DNA from: Methanobacterium sp. UBA375
GTDB lineage: Archaea; Methanobacteriota; Methanobacteria; Methanobacteriales; Methanobacteriaceae
Assembly: GCA_002495625.1 (NCBI GenBank)
Contig: DAGC01000002.1
Coordinates: 309,155-345,399 of the forward strand
Reading direction: 5' to 3'
Length of the DNA: 36,245 bases
Shown here: positions 23,330-32,500 of the stretch, one piece after another
Position numbering within the stretch: the first letter of the stretch is position 1
Layout of the letters: every line of letters begins with the position of its first letter
Translations under genes and position numbers: made by a program
Notes under the pieces: generated by a model
What the model was told of the DNA's origin: nothing
The model's database searches: none
What the model saw: only the letters and a program-made list of their open reading frames with translations

Positions 23330-23713
23330 ATCAGTTACAAAAAAGAAACTGAAAACTTGGATAAAAAAAAATTCTAATAAAGAAGGAGTAATACTTATTG
23401 GAAACCTATATGGATGGATAGGTTTAAATGTATTTCCTAAAAGGGTATCCAATAACAAGTTTAGGTGAATTTTCAGCTCAACCAAAAAAAACTTCATGAT
23501 CAAAATGTAGTTATGGGAGGAAGTCATACAAAAATTATCAAAAATGTTAAATTGGGATAATTGCCATGATACGTATTAAAATGAAATTAAGTTAAAATCT
23601 ATAAAAGTTTATATGGATAAAAATTAAACATTTTAATGTTATTGGTAACCCTCAATTAAAATGAAAACTCTTGAAATTATAAGGAAACCCAGTAGCTCAG
23701 TAATTTACTCTAG
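23330..23713 (+). pseudogene. Decayed second copy of the giant gene's acetyltransferase-GT8 part
   Basis: The 436 bp gap is mostly a relic. Around 23378-23475 it aligns with the beta-helix region of the giant gene (19081-19180): TATTGGAAACC...TGGATAGGTTTAAATGTA matches TATTGGAGATC...TGGTTGGGTTTAAATTGT. Near 23523-23560, CATACAAAAATTATCAAAAA followed by TGTTAAATTGGGATA matches the GSPAKIIKRNVNWD segment at about 19225-19265. At 23670-23713, GAAATTATAAGG...CTAGGTGGAGCTGAAAA matches the end of GT8 (ENYKNAAILHLGGAEKPW, about 20240-20295). Stops and indels throughout, plus a large internal deletion, show it is dead. Confidence 0.7.
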
Positions 23714-23728
23714 GTGGAGCTGAAAACC

Positions 23729-25192
23729 ATGGAATATGTGAATGGGTTTGATAGAATTTCCTCTTTCGCTTATATTATTAAAAAAGAAAATCTGAACCCT
23801 AGGAATATTTATAGAATTTTCAAAGCTAGGGGACGGATTAAATCTTTGGATCTTTTTGATGAAAACTATTATTTAATTGAGTATCCAGATATAAGAAACT
23901 CCAGTATGAACCCGTTGGATCATTATATCTATCAGGGATGGAGAGAAAAAAGGATTCCATCTACAAAATTCGATGGAAACTATTATTTACGAAGATATCC
24001 TGATGTAAGAGAGTCTAATGTAAATCCACTTGTTCACTATGTTCTCCATGGAGAAAGTGAGGGGAGATTCCCAAATTATCAGGCTGAACTTAACTCGCCA
24101 CAGAATAAAATAAATAATTTAGAAAATTCCCTTTTTAAATTAAATACCCAGATTAAGATTCTTATAGATAATTTAAATAAAACTAATAAAAACTTCGAAA
24201 ACAAGCTTAACGAAAACAAGCAAGAAATGGAAAATTTAAACAGGAACTTCGAGGACAAGATCAACCAAAGAAATCGTGAAATTAATAACCTTTCAACAAG
24301 ACTAAAAAAATATACTAAATTATTTACTATTGGTCATATTAATAAAGAAAAGATAGCCTGTGAAATAGAGTTGTTTAAGGGTTTAGGAGTTACTCGAGAA
24401 AAAAGAAGCCCTCAAATAATTGTTTCTCTAACATCTTATCCTGATAGAATTTATGATATTCATTACTGTTTATACTCGCTCTTAAATCAAAATTTTAAAC
24501 CTGATAAACTTATTTTATGGTTGTCTAAAGAAGAATTCTCAAACTTAGAAGAAGATCTACCTTTAAATGTATTAAAATTGAAAAAACATGGTTTAGAAAT
24601 TAAATGGACAGAAAAAAATTTCAGAAGCTATGATAAATTAATCCATTCTTTAAAAGAGTATCCGAATGATATTATTGCTACTGTAGATGATGATGTTTTC
24701 TATCCTGAAGATTGGTTAGAAAGGTTATATGAAAATTATGATGGAAAAAACGTAATATCACATAGAGCTCATTTAATAAGTTTCCAATCAGGTTCTCTTA
24801 AACCATATCGACAATGGGGACAATTAACCGAAAATGATGAGGTAACTGTTTTAAACTTTCCCACTGGTGCTGGGGGGATTTTATATCCTCCCAATGTTTT
24901 TTATAAAGATGTTTTAAAGGATGATCTATTTCTCAAACTTTCACCGAGTGCAGATGATATATGGTTTTGGGGAATGGTTGTTTTAAATAATAAGAAGGTT
25001 AAAGTTCTTAAAAATGGATATAAATATCTAACTTACATTAATCCAGAAAGAGAACTAAGATTAAACGACGATGGAACTTTATTAAAAGAAAATATGCTAG
25101 GCGGAAGAAATGATAAACAGCTTTCCGCACTTTTAAAATACTACCCGGAAATAAAAGATAAGTTACAAGAAGAGTTGAATACGCCAAGGTAA
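23729..25192 (+). CDS. Glycosyltransferase with N-terminal repeat module and coiled coil
   Basis: About 487 residues. Residues 5-120 are repeat module C (ISSFAYIIKKENLNPRNIYRI, FDENYYLIEYPDIRNSSMNP, FDGNYYLRRYPDVRESNVNP). A coiled coil follows (about 130-205, Asn/Lys/Glu-rich). Then comes a GT-A glycosyltransferase domain beginning QIIVSLTSYPDRIYDIHYCL, with the metal site ATVDDDVFYPEDWLERL, the pocket LNFPTGAGGILYPP and the late motif SPSADDIWFWGMVV. The VSLTSYPxRI type occurs in capsule and O-antigen clusters. I chose ATG 23729: GGTGGAG (23713-23719) precedes it by 9 nt. Both signals derive from the dead GT8 copy in another frame. The wecC-like gene follows 4 bp downstream. Confidence 0.82.
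   Translation: MEYVNGFDRISSFAYIIKKENLNPRNIYRIFKARGRIKSLDLFDENYYLIEYPDIRNSSMNPLDHYIYQGWREKRIPSTKFDGNYYLRRYPDVRESNVNPLVHYVLHGESEGRFPNYQAELNSPQNKINNLENSLFKLNTQIKILIDNLNKTNKNFENKLNENKQEMENLNRNFEDKINQRNREINNLSTRLKKYTKLFTIGHINKEKIACEIELFKGLGVTREKRSPQIIVSLTSYPDRIYDIHYCLYSLLNQNFKPDKLILWLSKEEFSNLEEDLPLNVLKLKKHGLEIKWTEKNFRSYDKLIHSLKEYPNDIIATVDDDVFYPEDWLERLYENYDGKNVISHRAHLISFQSGSLKPYRQWGQLTENDEVTVLNFPTGAGGILYPPNVFYKDVLKDDLFLKLSPSADDIWFWGMVVLNNKKVKVLKNGYKYLTYINPERELRLNDDGTLLKENMLGGRNDKQLSALLKYYPEIKDKLQEELNTPR
23741..24080 (+). repeat. Repeat module C (YYL-YPDV module)
   Basis: Third copy. Its first half is closest to module B (NLNPRNIYRI, GWREKRIPSTKFDGNYYL). Its downstream flank is closest to module A (PNYQAELNSPQ against PNYHAEINLPQ). 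It is therefore a mosaic of the other two. Confidence 0.8.
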
Positions 25193-25196
25193 TAAA

Positions 25197-26501
25197 ATGA
25201 ATAATTTAAATAAAATTGCGATATTCGGTCTAGGATATATAGGGCTTCCAACAGCTTCTTTATTTGCAAACAACGGGTTTCAAGTGGTTGGAATTGCTAA
25301 GGACAAAGAGAAAATAAATTTAATTAATAGGGGAATATCTCCTATTGATGAACCAGGACTTTCTAAATTAGTTAAAACTGCTGTGGAAAGTGGTAATCTC
25401 AGGGCTTTTGATAATGGACATAATGGATTAGAGGCAGTAAAAAATTCCGTCATTCATATTATAATTGTTCCAACACCCATGGATGAAATTAACCGTGCGG
25501 ATTTAACTGCAGTAAAAGAAACATGTGAAACCATTTCAAAAGGACTAAAAAAGGGTGATCTGGTTATTGTAGAAAGCACAGTGCCTCAGGGCACCTGTGA
25601 TAATATAGTGATTCCCATTTTAGAGGAGAGTGGACTTAAAGCTGGAGAAGATTTTGGTGTTGCCTACACCCCGGAAAGGGCGATACCCAATAACACCATC
25701 TATGAGATGACCCATAACGCCAGGGTTATCGGGGGAGTAGATAAAGACAGTACTAATAAAGCAGCTGATCTTTACCAGAAAATCACAGATGGCAAAATAA
25801 TAAAGGTTAAAAACCTCATAACCGCGGAAACAGTTAAACTCATAGAAAACACCTACCGGGATGCCAATATTGCTTTATCCAATGAGATAGCCATGATCTG
25901 TGAGGGGTTGGGCGTGGATGCCATTGAGGCCATAACGGTGGCCAACTATCATCCTCGGGTAAACCTCCATATACCGGGTCCTGGTGTAGGTGGTCATTGT
26001 TTAGCCATCGATCCGTATTTCATAGTGGAGACTGCCGAGGAAAAGGGAATGAAAGCACAGCTCATCAGCACTGCCCGGAACATCAACGAGGGGATGCCCA
26101 ACCATGTCATCAAGATATTAACAGACACTTTGCAGGAGGCAGACCAGGAAATAAAAGGTGCAGATATCGGACTTTTAGGTGTGGCCTATAAAGGAAACGT
26201 GGCCGACGCCAGGGAAACACCGGCTAAAGCTTTAATAAAGATATTGAAGGAAAAGGACGCCAAAGTTTATGCCACAGATCCCCACACCGCCCAAGAAGAG
26301 ATTAAAGCGTTAGGTGCAGAACCAGCAGATATGGAACAGATCTTAAAGTGCGACTGTGTAGTTCTGGTAACGGATCACGATGAATATAAGGATATAAAGC
26401 CGGAGATGGTGAAGAGCCCCATTTTAATCTGCACCAGGCCCATATTAGATCCAGAAGATTTCAAAGACAGTGGAATAATCTTCCGGGGGATTGGAAGGTA
26501 A
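25197..26501 (+). CDS. wecC: UDP-N-acetylmannosamine (UDP-sugar) 6-dehydrogenase
   Basis: This 434-residue NAD-dependent enzyme oxidises C6 of a UDP-sugar twice to the uronate. Motifs are the NAD Rossmann start IAIFGLGYIGLPTASLFA, VPTPMDE, VIVESTVPQGT, YTPERAIPNNTIYEM and LIENTYRDANIALSNEIA. The catalytic Cys lies in GPGVGGHCLAIDPYFI, and a C-terminal NAD/UDP domain follows (LGVAYKGNVADARETPA). The PERAIPNN and GGHCLAIDPYF forms fit the WecC/UDP-ManNAcA type rather than the UDP-glucose type, but substrate cannot be fixed from sequence. The first 400 bp or so are clearly more AT-rich than the remainder. Confidence 0.88.
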   Translation: MNNLNKIAIFGLGYIGLPTASLFANNGFQVVGIAKDKEKINLINRGISPIDEPGLSKLVKTAVESGNLRAFDNGHNGLEAVKNSVIHIIIVPTPMDEINRADLTAVKETCETISKGLKKGDLVIVESTVPQGTCDNIVIPILEESGLKAGEDFGVAYTPERAIPNNTIYEMTHNARVIGGVDKDSTNKAADLYQKITDGKIIKVKNLITAETVKLIENTYRDANIALSNEIAMICEGLGVDAIEAITVANYHPRVNLHIPGPGVGGHCLAIDPYFIVETAEEKGMKAQLISTARNINEGMPNHVIKILTDTLQEADQEIKGADIGLLGVAYKGNVADARETPAKALIKILKEKDAKVYATDPHTAQEEIKALGAEPADMEQILKCDCVVLVTDHDEYKDIKPEMVKSPILICTRPILDPEDFKDSGIIFRGIGR

Positions 26502-26622
26502 ATAGGATTTGATAATGTTTATTATTAGTTTCTTTAGATTATATTGAAGATGAGCTTATTAAACGATCTCATGAACATTATGGTAACCTTTCTGATATTA
26601 TAATATTTAGTCTGATTTTGAG

Positions 26623-27429
26623 ATGAGAAAAATGAAAAATCCATTGAATTTTATAAGAAAGGCTAATAGAGCTTTTAATCTTTATTTAGAAAACTTTGAG
26701 AAATATCAAAGATTTATATCGGATTACTACAAAAATCAAGAAGTCCTGAACAATTTTATAAATGAACATCCTAAAGAAGATCCTAATGTGTTGTATGAAA
26801 TATTATACAAAGAGTTCCGAGAAAAAGAACGCATAATTAGGGAAAAAACTCTTAACCAAATGCCAGACATACCATTAAAACAAGAAAACATAAATAATAC
26901 TAAATTTTTGCTTAATCGGGAAGATCTATTGGAAAATTTAACTAAAGAGGGCGTATGTGCAGAGATAGGTGTTGCATATGGAGATTTTTCACAGATGATT
27001 CTGCAAAAAAATAGGCCAAAAAAGCTGCACTTAATCGATGCTTGGCATTCCGAACGATATAATCACTCACTTGAAAGTCTAGTTAGACAAAAATTTTCAA
27101 GGGAAATAGAATTAGAACAAGTTATTTTGAATAAAGGTTTATCGATGGATGTTTTACCTGAATTTGAGGATCATTATTTTGATTGGGTGTATATTGATAC
27201 GGCTCATGATTATAACATAACTGCTCAAGAGTTAGCAATATGCCGTAAAAAAGTTAAAGAAGGAGGCATAATTGCAGGGCATGATTTTTCCATGGGTAAC
27301 TGGATTGATGGTGTTAAATATGGTGTGATAAATGCAGTTTATGAGTTTTGTAGGAAATACGATTGGGAAATCATATATATTACTTCTGAATTGGTGGAAA
27401 AAAGTTTCGCGATTCGCAAATTGGAGTAA
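26623..27429 (+). CDS. Class I SAM-dependent methyltransferase
   Basis: The first 110 residues of this 268-residue protein are helical and charged. The methyltransferase domain follows: SAM motif I VCAEIGVAYGDFSQMILQ, acidic loop HLIDAWHSERY, motif VYIDTAHDYNITAQELAIC, and GGIIAGHDFSMGNWIDGVKYGVINAV. This Methyltransf_24-like type is frequent in glycan clusters and could methylate a sugar of the surface polymer, which is inference. It ends 72 bp before the end of the convergent GT gene. The preceding 120 bp contain a short protein-like frame without a start. Confidence 0.8.
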   Translation: MRKMKNPLNFIRKANRAFNLYLENFEKYQRFISDYYKNQEVLNNFINEHPKEDPNVLYEILYKEFREKERIIREKTLNQMPDIPLKQENINNTKFLLNREDLLENLTKEGVCAEIGVAYGDFSQMILQKNRPKKLHLIDAWHSERYNHSLESLVRQKFSREIELEQVILNKGLSMDVLPEFEDHYFDWVYIDTAHDYNITAQELAICRKKVKEGGIIAGHDFSMGNWIDGVKYGVINAVYEFCRKYDWEIIYITSELVEKSFAIRKLE

Positions 27430-27501
27430 TCCAAGAAAAGGAATTCATTCTATGAAAATTTCCCTTAAATTTTATTGAAAAATTATATAAGCCCCTGTTT
27501 A

Positions 27502-29448
27502 TTATGATAAGGAAATCCTGTGTAAAATTGTTTTCAGTTCATTTATAAATTTCTCAACGTTAAATTCTTCTATGGCGTAATCACTCATTTCCTTGAGGAG
27601 TTTGTTATATTTATCTTCATCATAATATGTGGATAGTATCATATCTTTCATATCATAGATATCGTCGAATATTATTTTATCGGGATACACATATTCCACC
27701 CCGTCCCAATCGAGTAAAAGTGCTAATGTACCATCACAAAGTCCTTCTGCCGGGGCAAGATGGAAACTCTCAATATCACTAACTGAAAGAACGTACCCTA
27801 TATTAGAAAATATTTCTGAACGTTCTGTCCACCCATGGACAATCACAGAATCTTCGAGGTTATGATCTTTTATGAACTTTTCGCATTTTCCAAAATATGT
27901 TCTTTCTTCAAGTTTGTTCCATATCCAATCAACGTCTCTGTAATTTTTACCAAATAGATGAAGTTTAAATTTCTGGTCGTGTTCCTTCAAAATTTTGAGA
28001 ATATGGAGACCTTTAAGCAATCCTTTCCATTTAGGTACATACCCTACGATGGCCAGATTACTTTTGAAGTCCTCTGTTTTTGTCCTAGAATAGATATCTG
28101 TTTCAATATAATTGTTTAACAGGATCATCTTCTCCCGAGGAATTCCAAAGGTAATTGCAAATAATTCGAGATAATAATAGCTTACCGCAATTACACGATC
28201 GACATTGTTATAATTTACTTGATACCCGTAATTAACATTTAATTCAGCTTTATGAGCTCTTATAATAAGTTTTTGATGACCTAGTTTTCTTTTGGAATAC
28301 CACACTGCGTTGTTTAAAAGCCATTCACAGAATATAAAATCCGCCCAGTTCAATAGTTTGTTGCTTTTATTCTCATCATGAGAATGATTGTCTATCCATT
28401 TATCAATTTTAATATTATAATCATCTTCCAGATATTTTAACGCTGGTTTAATAAATTTTAGATCGGCACCCGCCACCAGAAGTCTTTTTTTTGATGACTT
28501 CAGAAATTTTTCATAATCATCTTCTAAGATAGAATTATAAACTGATTTAAATCTTTCGTGGAGTGTTATCTTGTTTTGGAGGTATGCTATGTTTTCATTA
28601 AGAAATTTACTTAGTCTATTGAAGCTTTGCTTGGATATATTGCCATTTGAATATAAAATAATAAAATTGAGAGTATTTTTAACTGCAGTGGGAAGTCTTA
28701 ATTCATAGTAACTGATACCAATTTTTCTCAGCTTCTTTTCTGTAAGTTCCCAAACACTTATATGGTCATTCAACTCTTTATCCTGATAACTTTGGGTGGA
28801 AGAAAGATTTTTAATATTGTCTCTTTTGTAATGATACCAAATAAAAGAGTTATAATATTCAATTTTAGGATTACATTTGAATAAATCAGCGTAAAAAAGG
28901 GTGTCTTCACCTATTTTATAACTTTCATTGTAACGAATATCATTTTTGATTATGAAATCTCTTTTGATGATGATGTCCGAGGTGGTACTTTGTTTGGATA
29001 TTATACTTTCCATCACGTCGAGGCTATCACCATTGTCACATTCAATTTTATTCATATCTACTATTTTATTACCTTTAACTACCTTAAGGTAGCCCTTTAT
29101 ACAGTCAAGATTATGAGTATTAGCGTAATTTACCATATTTAACAAATTATCATAGTTTAATTCATCGTCATCATCTAAAAATGTGACATATTTTCCATTA
29201 GCTGCTTTAATACCAATATTTCTGGGTTTCGATGGGCTTCCACTGTTTTCTTTGAGTCTTATTATTTCTATATTTTCATGTTCACGAGCGATATTTTCAA
29301 CAACTGTTACAGTATCATCATTAGAAAAGTCATCAACAACAATTATTTCAATTTTTGATTGATCGATAGGCTTTAGAACAGACAATATTGCTTTTTTAAT
29401 AGTTTCCTGAGCATTATATGTTGTTATAATCACGGAAATATCTTTCAT
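27502..29448 (-). CDS. Bifunctional GT2-GT4 glycosyltransferase
   Basis: This 648-residue fusion carries two glycosyltransferases. Residues 1-250 or so are GT2 (ISVIITTYNAQETIKKAILSV, VVDDFSNDDT, metal site TFLDDDDELN, KIGEDTLFYADL). From about residue 319 a GT-B, GT4-like domain follows (LLVAGADLKFIKPALKYLE, WADFIFCEWLLNNAVWY, IRAHKAELNVNYGYQVN, VGYVPKWKGLLKGLHIL, VIVHGWTERSEIF, SDIESFHLAPAEGLCDGTLAL). The E-x7-E region of GT4 appears as ESFHLAPAE. It probably adds two successive sugars. ATG 29448 has GTGTGA 6 nt upstream. It lies 104 bp downstream of the 1270-residue gene on the same strand. Confidence 0.85.
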   Translation of the reverse strand: MKDISVIITTYNAQETIKKAILSVLKPIDQSKIEIIVVDDFSNDDTVTVVENIAREHENIEIIRLKENSGSPSKPRNIGIKAANGKYVTFLDDDDELNYDNLLNMVNYANTHNLDCIKGYLKVVKGNKIVDMNKIECDNGDSLDVMESIISKQSTTSDIIIKRDFIIKNDIRYNESYKIGEDTLFYADLFKCNPKIEYYNSFIWYHYKRDNIKNLSSTQSYQDKELNDHISVWELTEKKLRKIGISYYELRLPTAVKNTLNFIILYSNGNISKQSFNRLSKFLNENIAYLQNKITLHERFKSVYNSILEDDYEKFLKSSKKRLLVAGADLKFIKPALKYLEDDYNIKIDKWIDNHSHDENKSNKLLNWADFIFCEWLLNNAVWYSKRKLGHQKLIIRAHKAELNVNYGYQVNYNNVDRVIAVSYYYLELFAITFGIPREKMILLNNYIETDIYSRTKTEDFKSNLAIVGYVPKWKGLLKGLHILKILKEHDQKFKLHLFGKNYRDVDWIWNKLEERTYFGKCEKFIKDHNLEDSVIVHGWTERSEIFSNIGYVLSVSDIESFHLAPAEGLCDGTLALLLDWDGVEYVYPDKIIFDDIYDMKDMILSTYYDEDKYNKLLKEMSDYAIEEFNVEKFINELKTILHRISLS

Positions 29449-29552
29449 ATTAATTCACACTAAACTGGTTTTTTTTAATATTTTTGTAATAATACACAGC
29501 TTGTCCACCTGCAATGAATTTTGTAGTTTTATAGATATTTTAAAAATCAATT

Positions 29553-32500
29553 CTAAGAATGGTCTTCTATTATCTGTTTAAGTATTTGTTTTGAAGATTC
29601 TATATCACCAATAATTGATTTATATCTGAGATCAATTTTACTTAATGTACTGTTTTCTTCATATAATCCCCATATATCTGTTCCACTTCCCATATAATCA
29701 CTTAATTTAGACGGTAAAAAGGGATTTATTTTCCCTTTTTTCTGGGCATCGTTTACAATTAAACAGTCGAATTTTGTGGTTAAGTTTAAAAATTCTAAAA
29801 AGCGGATATAGGGATTAATTTCCAGATAATCTGCTATTGGAATGTGTTCAATTGATTTTCTGAATTGTCTAACGTTATAGGTGAAAATGTGTATTTTACA
29901 TCTATTCTTGTATTCATCATCTATTTCATCTAGAGCATAAAAAATGTCATTTAAATTTCGTGTTTCATAATCCCTACCAAAATATGCGATGTTTACGTAA
30001 TTATCATTTACCAGATAATCACTTTCAAATAAATAATAGAATTCTTTACTTAAAGTGATATGATCTCTAACTTTAGCCTTTTTCTCCACGATTTCTGATA
30101 TTCCAGGAATAGGGAAATAATCTATCATATGGGTTTTTTGATTTTCATTGGTAAACACGATTTCATCTGCAAAGGCGTACGGTAAATATTCGCATAGAAG
30201 GAGTAAGTTATCATCACGGTATTCTGGAAGGTTATGTTTTGATAATAGGCTATTCACCTTATTTATGAATTCTGGATCATTTATTTTTGAATACCTAAGC
30301 ACTCCTTTCTCATCAAATAACACTGGATCTGAAAATTCTGCAATCCACTTGGTATTTGGATATTTAATTTTAAATTCAAATGCCAAAAAATGGGACGCGG
30401 GAAGGAAAACCATACTGTAAATTTCTTCATATTCTCCCTTTTTTTCAACATTTTCCTCTAATTTTTTCAACCCCTTACTACAAAAATCACAGATCAGATC
30501 CCAATTTTCAAAGGTAGAACCGGAATCAATTACTATTTTATCTTCGACTAATCCTTCCGTTAAAATATTGAGATGTTCATCTACATTTCGAACATCACTC
30601 ATATCATTTTGTATAACATCTACGACTTGGCCATGTTTTCTAACTCGTTTAGCCATGCAGTTACCACTTGAATCAGCGTTTGGTGGAAAAACATATGCTA
30701 TAATTAGGTTTTTAGCAGGATTTGTTAACACAGGAGTTGATTTTGATTCTAATTTTTCTTTAGCTGAAATTTGAATGGAGTAAACTGGAAATTCAATAGA
30801 AGTGCCTTTAAATGCTTTATTAAATACCCTCATGAAATTTTCATGGGAAAACAATACATTTTCTACATTTTCCGCCTTTTTTAATCTGAATTTATCTCCC
30901 CAGGCAATTCCCACCTTCTTATCGATGTAAGAATAGTGTAAAAGCCCTTTCTCTACAAAGTCTGGAATTAATTTAAGGTTAGCAAATACAAAATAAGGTG
31001 TATGGTTAGATATAGTTCCTCCTTGATTTAGGAGATAATTTAGAGAGTATACTGATACTTCATTATTTGAGTGTTTGTAATAGATATTCTTAATTTTGTG
31101 ATGGGGTATTTGATCAGATAGGAGCAGTACTAATTTTTTTGAATCATACTCAACTGCTGCATAGTGTTCCCAAACATCTTCGATATCAGATTGTTCATTT
31201 ACAACGTAATAGAGGGTAATAGAATTATCATCATCTAAATATTCGAAGTTGATACTGTTTAATATATGCTTAAAACGATTGTGGTAAGTATGGTTTTTTA
31301 AGACAGAATATAAATTGTTGATACGTTTTTCTTCTGAATCGGATAGATCAAGTTCTTTGTCATTTCCCACGATAATTACATTGTCACCAAACAAATTGGT
31401 CATTCCTTTAGAATAATTTGATAATACCAAAGTATTACAAAGCATCAATTCAAATACACGTCTAGCAAACATTGTATTTGAATCAACCACCGTGTTGATA
31501 TTTAAAGAATATTTACTTTCTTTATATATCTTGTTAACTTGATTAAAAGGCAATGGGGTGTTAGTAAATTTGCTATATTCTTTTGGAAATACAAATTTCT
31601 TATCATCTCTGGCAGTATAATAAACCCTATCATATATCTTTAAGTTATATCCACTATCTAAGACTTTATCAAAGATATCTCTCATTTCATTACATCTTTG
31701 CTCATGTTCATTATACCAGCTGCCTGCAAAAATAACATCTTCAGATCTCTTTCTATCTTCAATTGGATTGAATAACTTTGGCTGAGCTCCAAACATTAAA
31801 GGATAAACGCTTGGATGACCATAATCATCTCTATATTTTTGTACACATTCTTCGGCTGTCGTAAAAATATGATCAAATTTTAAAGCTGTGTCTACAAAAT
31901 TGTAAAGTTCGTCATCAAAATGGGTAGGATCTTCTTTATTCCAAAAAATAGTAGTTATACCTTTTTCTTTACAGTATTTAAGTATATCAAGTAAATCACC
32001 CCTATCTTCTGTCTCAGAATTTACATTTGTATAAATTTTTCCCTTCCAATTCCATGCAGATTCACATAGAAAGATATCTGGTTTTTCTTGATCTAATCTT
32101 TGACGCCAGTTTGAAGGTTCAAGGGGAATTGCTTTAAATTCATATTTAAAACTATTGTAGCTGAATTCATCCATTATAACAGCTACTTTAATGTCTTTTA
32201 GTTTTTTTGGCTCATGTTTTTTGTGTAGAATTTCTGGTTTTATCTCAGGTTCGGGTTTTACTTCTGGTTTAAGTTCAGGTTCTATGGTAGGTAGATCAGA
32301 ATTTCTTGTAAATCGTGATTTAAAGTTACGATAAGTTAATATCAATTTATCAGCGAGTCTAACTATGTTCCGTTTCTTGTATGCGTTTATTAGATCTTTC
32401 AAATATTGATTAGTCCTGACAAGATTTTCTTGTATTGTTTTTTGCGATATGTACTGAGATAAAAATTGCTCATTTTGTTTTTTAAGTTCTCCAACTTTAA

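Noticed and set aside
23278..23713. Insertion sequence between the giant gene and the next glycosyltransferase
   Set aside because: No terminal inverted repeats or transposase; the content is explained by a decayed copy of the giant gene.
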